Shown piece by piece: positions 11,576-22,604 of a DNA stretch of 64,000 nt (positions within the stretch are counted from its first letter, which is position 1; the number at the start of each line of letters is the position of its first letter). The stretch covers positions 159,236,247-159,300,246 of the forward strand of contig CM043943.1 of the NCBI GenBank assembly GCA_014529385.2, read 5' to 3'. A program made the position numbers and the translations under genes. The DNA is from Adiantum capillus-veneris (taxonomy: Eukaryota > Streptophyta > Polypodiopsida > Polypodiales > Pteridaceae). The notes beneath the pieces are model-generated. The model had not been told where the DNA came from. It saw nothing but the letters and a program-made list of their open reading frames with translations, and did no database searches.

Positions 11576-11924
11576 ACGACGTCAGTTTAGCCGTAGCTAG
11601 ATAGCATTAGTTTAGGGTTTCTCATAGCTTATGTATCATGAGACGGATTTTATACGTCTTTTTGAACCATGTATATTATTACATTTGTCACCGGAGTTCC
11701 TTTTGCCAATCAATTCTTTATGCCTATGATGTTGTACAATTGTCATTATTACATTTGCCAATCAATTCATTTTGCCTATGATGTGTACAATTGTCAATTT
11801 TGCAAACAATGCGTCTTGTGGGTGACTATTTTGGGTCTATTATCTACCCTTGCACTTTTTTTAAAAAGTGAATCAAGTACAATATGGTTGATTTGAATGC
11901 CCTGCCACCAAAAAAAAATTCTCT

Positions 11925-12120
11925 CGGGCGTCGCTATTTATGGCTCTGTAGCGTCGCTATGAACGTCGCTATAGTCTTCTGTGTAAACGTCGCTATATGC
12001 GTCGCTATGAGCGTCGCTATATAGCGACGCTTATAGCGACGCATATAGCGACGCTCTCGTAGCGACGGTTTTAGCGACGCCGGGGGTTATAAAAACCCAG
12101 TGTATTTCCGTCGCTAACAG
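11925..12120. repeat. CACTA right subterminal repeats with a 33-bp inverted repeat
   Basis: About a dozen CGTCGCTA / TAGCGACG motifs. 11988-12020 and 12021-12053 are reverse complements with no spacer and one mismatch, a 66-bp near-perfect palindrome. These are the likely binding sites for the element's accessory protein. Confidence 0.8.
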
Positions 12121-12221
12121 CATCGCAAGAGCACACAACCTCTTGTAGTGTTTGTAGGGACTGAATCACAAGCGTACATCCCCTCTATGCATTGTAGAAG
12201 TTAGGTGAGACTATTCTTTGC

Positions 12222-12955
12222 AATGCATACAACACCTGTAGCCCTCGTATGCCCCCAACGAGATGGGGCTCTTACTATGTATTTCTTGAAGCAAGGTGTT
12301 CATTGTGCAGACCAAGATTACTTTTTGCCGAGCATTTTACTATTTTTGGATATTTTGCTGGTTTTTACGGATAAATTTGTGACACTAAAATATATGAAAT
12401 CGTTAAGGGCAAGGGTGCCCATAAAAAATCGACCATTGCACAATGGCACCGGAGACAAAGAAGTCCAAATTGGAGAGAGTGATATCACATCAATTCCCAA
12501 GAATCCAATGAGGATTTTCAAAGACGTGTAACGGCGTAGCCTACGCGGTACAGCTTGATATTTGTATTATGCAAGCAATCTTGATACTACGTGTCCTAGA
12601 AGGCCTCGTAGCGCATGCAGTGCATCAGAGTTAGCTTCGAGTTAAAAAGTGGTGGCGAGGCTGTTGAGGGGTAGTTGTGCAGTGCAGTGTCACCGAAGGT
12701 CGCGTCAATGATGTAGCGCACTTTGCTTTATTTTTCCGTCGGATGACCAAGTTTGACTTCTCAGGAATGAAGGAATGAGGAAAACCAGGGGGCCACAAAC
12801 CATGGAACGTTTACTTTCTAATGTTGAAATTTGGCCAGGTTTTGCCTTGGGAGATTTGGGACCTTTGAAACTGCAGCCGCTGACCCGTAGAAGATTAAGC
12901 TTGCAGCTTGCATATAATTTATTAAGCTATTGCAGTCCGATCCTGCAGGGTACTG
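12222..12955. other. Intergenic region before the membrane-protein gene
   Basis: A plus frame at 12205-12531 of 108 codons has no recognisable domain and no homologue I know. An AT-rich CATATAATTTATTAAG at about 12910-12925 lies 30-45 bp before the next ATG and could be a TATA region or an intron end. Confidence 0.35.
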
Positions 12956-14557
12956 ATGGAGACGATGAGCAGCATAGCCGGCAGCGATTCCTGGGCTGCG
13001 ATCACCACCGTGGCTGGGGCAGCCACTTACTTGTTCGACGCTGCCAGCAACGCCGCCACGGCGGCCAAGTACTACCAGTTCTCGCGCCAACAGGCCGGCG
13101 GCCAACTGGAGGCGCTGCAGGACGATCAGGTCGGCCAGTCAATCGATGCCCGCGGCGCGTTCGTAGTGGTGGTGTCGCTCATAGCAGTGGCGCACCTCAC
13201 AAACCTGGTCATGTTCTGCACCACCCTCCAGCCCGAGGGCCCCGACCAGCCGGTCGCCGCAGCCTTCTTCCTTCCCCTTATCCACCTCAAGCGCCTCGCC
13301 CACCTCCTCGCGCGCACCCTCTCTGTGCATGGGTGGGTAAGCCAAGCTTACCATATATAATTGCTCCACATTTAACTAAGCTAAGTAGTTTTGGCGCTGA
13401 TTTTAATAGATCCTGCTAGCTTTTTGCAGTTTCAAAGACACGACCTCCCCTCACGCTGCAAGCCTGTACAGCATCCTGGCCGCTGCCCTGGAGACAGGCC
13501 CCCAGCTCATCTTCCAATACGCCGTGCTGCATGTCGTCGGCTCCAATTGCGCTGGCCCTAACTGCCAGCTACCCAAGATCCTGATCATCTCCATCATTGG
13601 CTCGCTTATGTCGGGAGCATACAACGGTGGCGTAGCAGTTGCATCCGTGCTGCAGCAAGAGGCCTGCAATCCTAAATTGTGCGCAAGGGTAGCCATGGGC
13701 TTCGCAGCAGGTAAGAGCAAGCTTTGCCCTGCACCCATTACTCTAGAGTTCTCAAGTAGGCGATGACGCAGAGAGTTTCGAGTTTCAGGTATGCACATTC
13801 TGTGCGCCCTCGTCATCAGGAGCTTTGCTTTCGCCTTTATCGTGACGGGCGCGCCTACCCTCCACATCGTGCTGTATGCAAGCACCGCATTCGTGGTGCC
13901 ATGCCTGCTATTCTGGGCATTCACAACGCCCCGTAATTATATGAAGACCACCCAGCACTCAATCAAGGCTTCCATTCATCGACAAGGGAGGAAGCTTCTG
14001 CATGCGGTGGCAAATGGGCATGTCAGCCTCTCGCTGGGGCCGCTATACCCTCTCGCAAGAGATGCATATAGCAGGGGCCTCCAAGGCCGTGCAGGCTTCC
14101 ATGGAGTCCTTATACTGGCTATTATGTGTCACGTTACGCTGGATTTGGGTGGGATTCTCTTCATCTACAAGGCCGCCTTCTACAAAGCTAGCAATGGAGT
14201 GGATAATTACCCCCCTCCTTGCACAATTGCCGATGATGATAAGTTCCTTCCTTGCAACCTCTTCCTCGTCCTGCTTTCTGTCGCGGTAAGTCTGTATATA
14301 CTTTCTATGGTAGCTTTTCTCATCGTCGACAAAGTCATTCACGTGCTGGAAAGTTCTTCTAAAATCATGCCTTTGATAAGAGTGGTGTTCCACGATAGAT
14401 GGAGACCGTTCTCCTCTACATCTATGACCGACTTAGCACCGGGATCCAGACCGACTGGTTCCTCAAGTACAGGGATAGCCTATTGAGAGCATGCATCCAC
14501 GTTGGAAAACGAAGTCGTCTCTATTTACCATACCCAATATCCATTGTGCTCCAATGA
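12956..14557 (+). CDS. Multi-pass membrane protein, possible XK-related (XKR-like)
   Basis: Four exons are proposed: 12956-13332, 13430-13710, 13789-14285 and 14399-14557. All have GT..AG junctions and compatible phase, giving 437 residues. Hydrophobic segments lie near residues 15-35, 68-90, 138-160, 172-197, 221-270 (two), 318-348 and 375-397. Reminiscent of XK-related proteins are: a first helix ending in an Asp/Ala-rich stretch and KYY, the amphipathic FFLPLIHLKRLAHLL, and ALETGPQLIFQY (Glu147, Pro150, Gln151), like the E..PQL motif of that family. XK-related proteins are plasma-membrane scramblases or their relatives in animals; the match here is from memory and weak. Reading through the last donor instead gives a Ser/Pro-rich tail ending at 14486, which I consider less likely. 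Exons are GC-rich compared with the surrounding transposons and lack stops, so this looks like a host gene. Confidence 0.6.
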
Positions 14558-15129
14558 GGAGCAAGTTGCTTACACCATGGACACCTAGTGAAAGGTCCTC
14601 ATGAGTACCAAATGATCTTTTGAGTGGCTGCCCAATGGTTGAGATTGCCAGGAAGGGCAACCATAGATGGGAGTAGGTCACAACGAACAATGTAAGTGGC
14701 AACGTCGATGCGAGCAGGTCGCAATGAACTATGCAAGTGGAGAGCTGCTAGTAAAGGCAATATGGCACCACTTAGGAAAGCTCGGGTCGTGTAGCTACTG
14801 CCAACTGGCATCCAAATTTGGTGTACTTTGCTTCCATGTATTATGGTCTAATGACTACAGCAACCATGGTAGCTTGGGTTTGCGGAGTAATGAGTCTCCC
14901 ATCACTTTGGACTAGTTAGTGGACTTGTCACTCGTCTTGTTTTGTTTAATGGTGGTTTTTTCATGCTAGGAGGTTTTATGTTAAAATTTGAGCTTCTTTA
15001 TCTAAGAAAGTAATTAGTATGCAACCCGCACATTTATGTAGTTGTAAGGGATACTTGGACGTCAAAAACATTTGAATTTTTGCTCCTTGTCTGATCACTA
15101 ATCAGATTCACTATCTATGGCCTAGGATT
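14558..15129. other. 3' flank, no gene recognised
   Basis: Likely holds the 3' untranslated region of the preceding gene. Short frames without recognisable motifs. Confidence 0.4.
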
Positions 15130-15370
15130 TTGTCTCGTGATGAGTGCTATGGTTTTGTTCATGGTCAAAGCATACAAGATGCCATATTCATTGTTATGCT
15201 TAGTATGGATCTAGCTAGCACTTAAATATTATGCTTAGTATGGATTTAGCTCTACAGTCCAATCAAGCATATGTTATGCTTAACCATTTGGACAAGGTAT
15301 ATGACCGTGTGAAGTGGGACTTTGTTCTTGTAGTATTGCATAGGCTATATTGATGGCTATTGCCTCTAGT
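15130..15370 (+). pseudogene. LINE reverse transcriptase relic (N-terminal RT part)
   Basis: Broken frames encode GFVHGRSIQDAIF and then LDKVYDRVKWDFVLVVLHRLY, matching the plant L1-type RT blocks GF..GR.I.DNI and D..KAYDRV.W.FL. An insertion that duplicates CTTAGTATGGAT interrupts them. It is on the same strand as the relic at 21540-21850, and copia copy 1 lies between the two. Confidence 0.5.
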
Positions 15371-16247
15371 ATAATTTCAGTGAATGGCTGGTATTAACAC
15401 TAGAATGGTAACCTAACAGGACATAAAACCTTTTAGGGTTTTGGAAAAATTTTCCAAAACCATAGTAGATCCACTCATTTTGAGAAATCTTTTCATGAGC
15501 TTATAGTTCAAGAACTACTACATATGCAAAATATGAGAAACTTGTAAGTTTTCTCATCCCTTGGTCACTACAAGCCTCCAAAGTTGATGGACCAGTGCAT
15601 TTTGCCCAAAACAGTAATTTCTTACGGTTGATTGCATATAAATAAGAGTGGGGATTTTTGTAAGACATGAGATAAAATGCCCCGTTAACTTCAATGGGTT
15701 GGTGATCAAAACATATGTTTGCTTTTACCTCACTAACTTTTTTTTGGGCAAAAAAATAGGTACAAAAAAGGTGCATTTTTGCCATTTTGCGGACCTATCA
15801 TCAAAGTTTCTATAGTCACGCTCAATACAGATACTATATACATGTTTTCTTAGTTCCCTTTGGGCCTTTAGATTCAAAAGGAGCCATGGATCATGTCAAA
15901 AGGATAATGGATCTCTTACTAAGTGGAACCTTGGGGGAAATGATAAAGTGCTAAATACAACAAACATGAAAAAACTGGGTTTAGCATTATGACCTCTACA
16001 AACCCATAGAAACTACTCAATATCTATCCAAGTTTGTAGTCTATGATATAGTTGAGAGTTTGAGGCTCACAAGCTCTGCTCGATGGGTATTACCAACTTT
16101 TGGCCCCTTGTGGGTGATAGGTGTGATGTGTATTGCTAGTCCATTTGTAAATACGCAAGCAATATGTAAAAAGTTCTCCCTACTACCTTCCCCCCGTTGA
16201 TGGTATATATGTTGAAAAAACAAAATGCAAAGATTTCTTGTAGCTCA
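15371..16247. other. Decayed sequence, possibly LINE interior
   Basis: About 0.9 kb without a supported frame. Its place between two LINE RT blocks makes decayed LINE sequence likely, but no YADD block could be read. Confidence 0.3.
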
Positions 16248-16471
16248 TGTTGGAATTAGGGTTGCAGAGAAACGCACACGGCTTGGAGAAGATGAAGGAA
16301 GCTCAAGGCACACAATAGAGAGTGTATATCTTAGTGTGCAATGGAATGATGGATAGCCCTAAAGTGATGGGCGTATATACAATGCACGGGGGAAAAGCCT
16401 CCTAAATAGGGAAAAAATGCCCCGGCTCCTAGTGTGTTCACACACATCACTACCGCATGTATATGGTAACA
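16248..16471 (-). repeat. 3' LTR of copia copy 1
   Basis: 224 bp, plus-strand ends TGTTGGAATTAGGG and ATATGGTAACA. It differs from the other LTR by several substitutions and small indels, indicating an insertion that is not recent. Confidence 0.9.
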
Positions 16472-16546
16472 AATCCCTCCTGGAGTGATGCGGTGAAGGA
16501 GAGTTGGCACATGAGTAAAGGGAAGTGCCATGCCATGAGGACATGA

Positions 16547-17056
16547 TTAGTCCACAAAGGGGAGTAAGCCCAAAGCTTTGCGGAAAGCTTCAAGCTTCTC
16601 ACGAGACAATGCCTTTGTGAAAAGATCTACAAGGTTGTCCTGTGTTGGCACATAAGCCAAGCTGATCTCTCCTGCTGAGAGCCTCTCCCTGACATAGTGG
16701 TAATGCACCTCAATGTGCTTTGTGCGAGCATGGCAAACTGGGTTCCTCGTAACTGCCAATGCGCTCTGAGTGTCAGTGTAGATAGTGTTGGCAGTGTCCT
16801 GTCCAACACCCAAATCAGCCATAAGGCGTCTGAGCCATACACACTCAACCATAGCTGTGAAGACTGCCCTGTACTCAGCATCACAACTCGAAGTGGCCAC
16901 AGTAGGTTGCTTCTTGCTCAACCATGATATACATGAACTGCCAAGCATGAAACAAAAACCACTTGTGGACACTCGCATGTCAAAACAACCAGCCCAATCT
17001 GAGTCCGAAAAAGCATGTAAGTCTGGCGGCAATGATCCCCCCTTGGGATAAAACAA
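16547..17056 (-). pseudogene. Copia RNase H domain, copy 1
   Basis: 170-residue frame with the RNase H acidic positions visible in FSDSDWAG, SSCDAEYRA and IYTDTQSA, plus KHIEVHYHYVRE and a terminal LVDLFTKAL block. It ends at 16547, 75 bp from the LTR. This domain is better preserved than the rest of the element. Confidence 0.85.
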
Positions 17057-18036
17057 GCCAAGATGTAAAGTGCCACTAAGGTAGCGAAAAATCCTCTTGA
17101 CAACCTACCAATGCTTAGACCCTGGGCTATGCATAAATTTGCTGACCTGTGAGACTGCAAACTAAATATCCGGCCTCGTGTTGCATACATAAATGAGGCA
17201 GCCACATCAGCAGGATCGCCAGCATCATGTAGACTCAACTTCAAACGTGTTTCCATGGGAGTGGTTATAGGTTTGCAATCCTCAAGTCCAAACTTACATA
17301 GCAATGTCTCTATGTAACTTTTCTGACACAAGGCAATACCACCATCACACTGCTTAAACTGTATACCCAAGTAATGATGCAATAGCCCCAAATCTTTCAT
17401 CTTGAAAGTAGCATTCAAATCAGCCTTAAATTCAGCAATATGTCTCTCATTTGGTCCAGTGATCAGCAAATCATCAACATAAAGAACCACAATGAGAAGT
17501 ACATCACCCTCACGCTTTACATACAATGTGCTTTCTGTTGGACTGTTACGAAAGCCTCGTTTAACCAAATGAGTGTCAACTTTCTCATACCAAGCACGAG
17601 GAGATTGCTTCAACCCATACAAAGCCTTCTTACATCTGCACACTTTGTCCTCTTGTCCTTTTATGACAAAACCGCGAGGCTGTGTTACATAAACTTCCTC
17701 AAATATGTCACCACTCAAGAAAGCAGTAACAATGTCTGATTGATGTACATCCCAACCAAAATGAGCTGCCAATGCACATAGAAAACGTACAGTAGTCATA
17801 CGACAAGTGGGAGCAAAAGTCTCTTCATAATCTATGCCTTTTTACTGTGCATAACCTTTTGCAACAAGTCGAGCCTTATGGCGATCGATCTCACCATCCG
17901 GCTTGCGTTTCAACTTGTAAACCCACTTCGTACCAATGGCCTTTTTTCCAAGAGGAAAATCACATAAAGTCCATGTGTCATTTTCTATAAGTGCATCATA
18001 TTCTGATTGCATGGCAACCATCCAATTTTTGAATTA
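17057..18036 (-). pseudogene. Copia reverse transcriptase, copy 1
   Basis: Contains KKALYGLKQSPRAWY, VVLYVDDLLITG (catalytic YVDD) and KMKDLGLLHHYLGI. A one-base deletion near 18030 shifts the frame after DEAHNSK. A TAA near 17842 replaces a sense codon present in copy 2, and about 24 bp are missing near 17206 relative to copy 2. Confidence 0.85.
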
Positions 18037-19055
18037 TGTGCTTCATCAAAAGACAGGGGCTCCTCAACATCATGTAAGCTAGACACAGCCAAAGCATAAC
18101 AATCTGATGCATAAGATGCATGGCGAGAGCCTGAACGAGTACGACTAGACAAAGGTGCATCCAATTTACTGTCACGCAAAGTGTGCACCAGCCATTTTGG
18201 CATACCTCTAGCGTGCTCATTTTCAGCCCTTTCCTCATCAAGTACATCATGTACATCTGCATCAGTAATAAGCTTATCTAAAACATTTTCAGAAACCCCC
18301 ATAGGCTGTACATTTGCCTCATTGGAACTTACATTCGTATTTCCACCACTGAAAAGAGGCAACAAAGTGTCATAAATGTCCTGTGAGCTTACACTACTGT
18401 CTCTAGTACATGACAGCAAGGACTGAACAGAATCTTCCACAAACACTATATCCCGAGAAACCAAAATACGTTTTGTTTACGGATGATACAACCTGTAACC
18501 TTTTCTTTCAGCACTATAACCAACAAAAATACATTTGACAGCCTTATCATCGAATTTTCTGCGCTGCACTTGTGGCACCAAAGCATATGCCAAACAGCCA
18601 AAAACACGCATGTGCTCAATAGAAGGCTTTCTATCATGCCATGCTTCATATGGAGTAATAGACTGCAAAGCTTTCGTAGGACACATGTTAAGTACATAAG
18701 TGGCACACATGATGGCCTCAAGCCAAAAAGAATGTGGCAAAGCTTGACTTTTGACCATACATCGTGCCATTTCCGTCAGCAGTGAATTGTTTTTCCTCTC
18801 AGCAACACCATTTTGCTGAGGTGTATAAGGCACTGTACATTGGTGTTTTATCCCATGACTAGCTAGAAATGCATTAAATTCATGAGACATATACTCCCCC
18901 CCTCGATCGGAACGAAGGGTGCCCATAGTCCATTTCGAGACATTTTCAGCCATAGCCAGAAATTTTATGAAGCACATAAAAACTTCGGACTTCGCTTTAA
19001 GCGGAAATACCCATGCATGCTTGGAGTAATCATCAATGAAAGTCACGAAGTACAG
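18037..19055 (-). pseudogene. Copia integrase core, copy 1
   Basis: DDE positions are visible: FIDDYSKHAW, LRSDRGGEY and QNGVAERKN. A TAA (about 19056-19058) separates it from the zinc-binding part; copy 2 has Tyr there. A further TAA at 18477-18479 lies before the linker SRDIVFVEDS. Frame is otherwise shared with gag. Confidence 0.85.
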
Positions 19056-20813
19056 TTAATTTCCCAAGGACGGAGTTTGCATGGGCCCACAAACATCACT
19101 ATGCACAAGCTGCAACCTGCATGTGGCCCGAACTGAACCATCCTTTGGAAATTTAGAACTCTGCATCTTACCCAAAATACAGCCTTCACAAACATGTTTG
19201 ACAGGTGCTTCAAGAGGCGGCAAAGGAGCAACCATATCAGATTTCTGCAAACGCAGCAAACTGGCAAAATTCAGATGACCAAAACGTGCATGCCAAAGTT
19301 TTGCATCTGAAATAGCCCTTGAATCTGTAACAGCATTTGCAAAATTTTGTCTACACTTGTCGTACAAAGTGAGCTTATACAGCCCACGGCACAAAAGCCC
19401 AAATGCAACAATTTCATCACCAAAAGTGAGATCATGAACTGTACATCTATCATCCACAAATTTGACTACAAGTCCAACTCTAGCAAGTGCGGATACAGAC
19501 AAGAGATTCTTCTTGATCCCAGGTACATAAAGTGCATCAACAAGTGTGAAGGAACTGCAATTAGCAGCAGTGAGCACAATCTTTCTAACTCCCTGAACTG
19601 GATAAGAGGCGTTGTTGGCACAAGTGACTGAATTCCCATTAGGGACAGACTCGAGAGAGGTAAACAATTCACGATGTGAGGTAATGTGCTTTGTAGCACC
19701 ACTGTTGAAATACCACACATGTGAATCTGCAGCAACTGACAAGCATGCATCATGGACAGCAGGATTGTATGTGCACTTTGCGCTAAAAGCCCATTCTGCA
19801 TCAACATCAGCAACACAGTCTCCTTTCACAGAAGACTCAACAATGGCTGCATTTGTAGTGGAACCAGCATTTGCAGTAGAACCACCCTCTTTCTTCTTAG
19901 CCTCTTTGGCCTTCAACTTAGAACACGACTTGATCAAGTGATCATTGGCTTTACAATAATGGCAACGCATCTTCTTTTTGCCCTTATCACCAAAATTTCT
20001 AGACGAATTGCTGCCAGCAAAAGCATTAGGAACATAATTTTTGCCACTCGCAGCAGAACCATAAGAAGTGGCTGCATTGTTGTTACCACCCTTTCTTTGA
20101 GAAGCAGTAAAAGCCTGTTCAACTGCACGCTGTCTAGTCCTGTTTTTTCTGGAAAGTGACTCTTGCAAGTGCAATGTGCATAATGCATCAAACTTGAAAA
20201 CTTTTGGATTTCCTTGGGTCATAAGTCTTGAAGTACTAGCAAAAGTCTGGTAAGAATCTGGTAAGGCATCAAGAACAGTCTGCACAAGGGAACTGTTTGA
20301 AATAACTTCACCTACAGAAATAAGTTGCTCATTGATATCCTTGACACTAGCAAGGAAAGCTTCCATATCATCTTCCTCATGCATAATCTTCGACTCCAGC
20401 TCTTTAGGCAGCAAAGCAATTTTAGCCTCATTGCGGCTTGCATAAAGAACTGCTAGAATATCGCAAGTCTATTTTGCAGATTTTGCTGAACGGATGTGAG
20501 GAACAATGGTGCGCTTCACAGACAACGCAATCAATGCATGAGCCTGCGCATCCTTAACATCCCAACGAGCTTGTTCTGCCGTAGGCAAAACAACTCTAAC
20601 AGCTGCAATCCTTGCAGCAAGACCTGCAACATCCTCAACATCGCCTAGATCCTCAGAACCAGGACGTACATCAATGCCTTGCAGAATGTTCCAAACACCC
20701 TTTGACACAAGAACATGTTGCATCATATAATCCCACATAGGGTAGTTGTCCCTATCCAACCTGTCCTTAGCAGCAAACATCTTGAACACATTTGTGTTGT
20801 TATTGTCAGCCAT
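19056..20813 (-). pseudogene. Copia gag, protease and integrase zinc domain, copy 1
   Basis: ATG at 20813 (MADNNNTNVF). TAG at 20469-20471 interrupts gag, after which the same frame stays open to 19056. Zinc knuckle CHYCKANDHLIKSC is intact (C-x2-C-x4-H-x4-C). The protease signature reads WYFNSGATKHIT, so the catalytic Asp of DSGA is Asn; copy 2 keeps DSGA. The integrase HHCC domain shows LWHARFGHLN and CEGCILGKM. Confidence 0.88.
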
Positions 20814-21161
20814 GGTAAATGCTGCACCTGATGTGAAAACTGCCCGAAAATAGGAGAAACGGAGCAGGAACAACCTGTGCTATATAGCACAAACCGTAGA
20901 AGATTATATGGCACATGTTATGCAGAAAACGGCACTGTCAGAAATTCTGCACAAAATGACGAAATAGCCTGTGCAGTACTGCCTGTAGTGGAAACGAAGG
21001 CCGAAATGAGCCCAAATGAAAATTCTGAGCAGACCAAGCTCTACGAGCTTACCCAAAACATTTGTCGACCTGCGAACGCTTGCCAAAGCTCACTGAAATC
21101 GGAGAAAGTGAGTAGACGTGTGCTGGAGCAGCTGGCGACTAAGCCCGGGAGGACGTGACCT

Positions 21162-21173
21162 GCTCTAATATCA
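21162..21173 (-). other. Decayed primer binding site, copia copy 1
   Basis: Minus-strand TGATATTAGAGC lies two bases inside the 5' LTR. It differs at two positions from the initiator tRNA-Met site TGGTATCAGAGC. Confidence 0.6.
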
Positions 21174-21175
21174 AT

Positions 21176-21402
21176 TGTTGGAATTAGGGTTGCAGAGAAA
21201 CGCACACAGCTTGGAGAAGACGAAGGAAGCTCAAGGCACACAATAGAGAGTGTATATCTTAGTGTGCAATGGAAAGATGGATAGCCCTAAAGTGATGGGT
21301 GTATATACAATGCACAAGGGGAAAAAACTCCTAAATAGGGAAAAAATGCCCCGGCGGTCCTATTGTGTTCACACACATCACTACCACATATATATGGTAA
21401 CA
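21176..21402 (-). repeat. 5' LTR of copia copy 1
   Basis: 227 bp matching 16248-16471. The complementary-strand TATATAC in the middle is a TATA candidate. Confidence 0.9.
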
Positions 21403-21539
21403 GCTCACCCTTGCTCTTTGCTTAAGTGAGTCACAGCCCTTGTTGGGAATGTTGGACATGAGGATTAGAGTTGGGTAAATTAGGGTCTAAAGATGTCCTA
21501 ATGAAACTATTAGATGTGCTTAAAGTTTTGCCTACTACG

Positions 21540-21850
21540 ACTGCTCAATCTTGAGCAGATGGGAGGATATCAACATCTTCCTAAGTATTTACAAAAATTT
21601 TGGCACTACTAGTTCAAAACAATAAGGTTAACAAGGGAGAGCAACTCGAGAAGAGATGAGCTCTCATACAAGGGTAAGATTGTGGTCATGAAGCATGTGT
21701 TCACCTTGATGATCTTACTCTATGTGGGTATTTGTTGGCTGAAGATGCCTAAAAGATGGGGGATTTGGTGTTAGGGATGCCAATGGTATAGCAAAGACAA
21801 TGTTTATACATTGATCCACAAGCTGGACTATATGATGAATATATGCCTAT
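21540..21850 (+). pseudogene. LINE reverse transcriptase relic (C-terminal part)
   Basis: Broken frames read DELSYKGKIVVMKHVF and then WLKMPKRWG followed by a frameshifted GVRDANG-like segment. These match the plant LINE blocks LS..GR..LIK.VL and C.PK..GGLG+R. Together with 15130-15370 this suggests one LINE split by copia copy 1; the gap left when copia is removed is about 1 kb. Confidence 0.45.
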
Positions 21851-22500
21851 GCAAGGTTGAAGGAATCTAATATATGGGTATCGTCAATAATATTGGGATA
21901 ATGGAATGGAAAGATTTATGGCATGGGGGAAAGAGGAGACAAGACCATTCAAGGGACGAATTCAAATTACCTTGGCTTTGTAAATTTCTGATCATAAAAC
22001 TATTTGCTTGGAACTAATTTTCTTCAGTTGGAAATTATTTCTAGAGGCCTTTCTATTAGTGGGAAAATTGCTTAATGGTCTAATATTTTTTATATGTGCC
22101 CTTGTCGTGAGTGGCTAGACAGACTCTTTTGTATTGCTTTTGAAAATACCCTACAGTGCGATCGCTCAAGAGAAGAAGGTTAAATTGTGGTGTTGAATCT
22201 TTTTTGCCTATATGGCAGGTCATTAGGACTATGGCAACTAATGCTCATGGTAGGAGCCCCCACTTTTTGGAGGTGAACCTAGTGATTGGAAAGAAGTTAT
22301 ATTAGTTGCTTTGAGGTTTTGGGGTGATAATTTTTCAACTACTACCATGATGCTAACTAGTAAAGTTTTTCTCAATCATTTCTAGCTTCAATAGCCAAAA
22401 AACTAGTGCAAAATAAGCATTGTTAGGGGTACCCCAATGTTTGGACGCGAGATTCTTGCATTTTCAATTTTGCATGTGTGGCCTCTATCACTACATTAAC
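21851..22500. other. Possible LINE 3' region, no gene
   Basis: Short frames continue (MEWKDLWHGG and similar) that could be the LINE C-terminus, but no motif is decisive. Confidence 0.25.
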
Positions 22501-22512
22501 TACATGCATATG

Positions 22513-22515
<3 letters not shown>

Positions 22516-22602
<87 letters not shown>
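22516..22602. repeat. (CT)n(GT)n microsatellite
   Basis: About 41 bp of CT followed by 46 bp of GT, directly at the head of the SINE-like unit 22605-22765. Confidence 0.9.

Positions 22603-22604
<2 letters not shown>

Larger units (their letters stand above)
7196..12150 (+). mobile_element. CACTA (En/Spm-type) DNA transposon, 4955 bp
   Basis: Ends CACTACAAGAGG (7196-7207) and CCTCTTGTAGTG (12139-12150) form a perfect 12-bp inverted repeat. The target duplication is TTT (7193-7195 and 12151-12153), the three bases expected for this superfamily. Both subterminal regions are packed with GCGTCGCTAT / ATAGCGACGC motifs in both orientations, as in transposase-binding arrays. Inside are the C-terminal part of a TNP2-like gene and a downstream gene. 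The N-terminal catalytic part of the TNP2 protein is missing; its place holds microsatellites and a SINE-like unit. I infer a non-autonomous, internally altered copy. Confidence 0.85.
16248..21402 (-). mobile_element. Ty1/copia retrotransposon, copy 1
   Basis: LTRs 16248-16471 and 21176-21402 (TG..CA) are flanked by a perfect GCTCA duplication (16243-16247 and 21403-21407). The total length is 5155 bp. Domain order on the minus strand is gag, protease, integrase, RT, RNase H, which is diagnostic of copia. It is the same family as 29232-34376 and in the same orientation. The coding region has at least four premature stops, frameshifts and a small deletion, so it is inactive. Confidence 0.93.

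Noticed and set aside
12775-13419. 214-codon plus-strand frame
   Set aside because: Overlaps exon 1 of the membrane-protein gene in another frame; Arg/Gly/Pro-rich shadow of GC-rich coding DNA.
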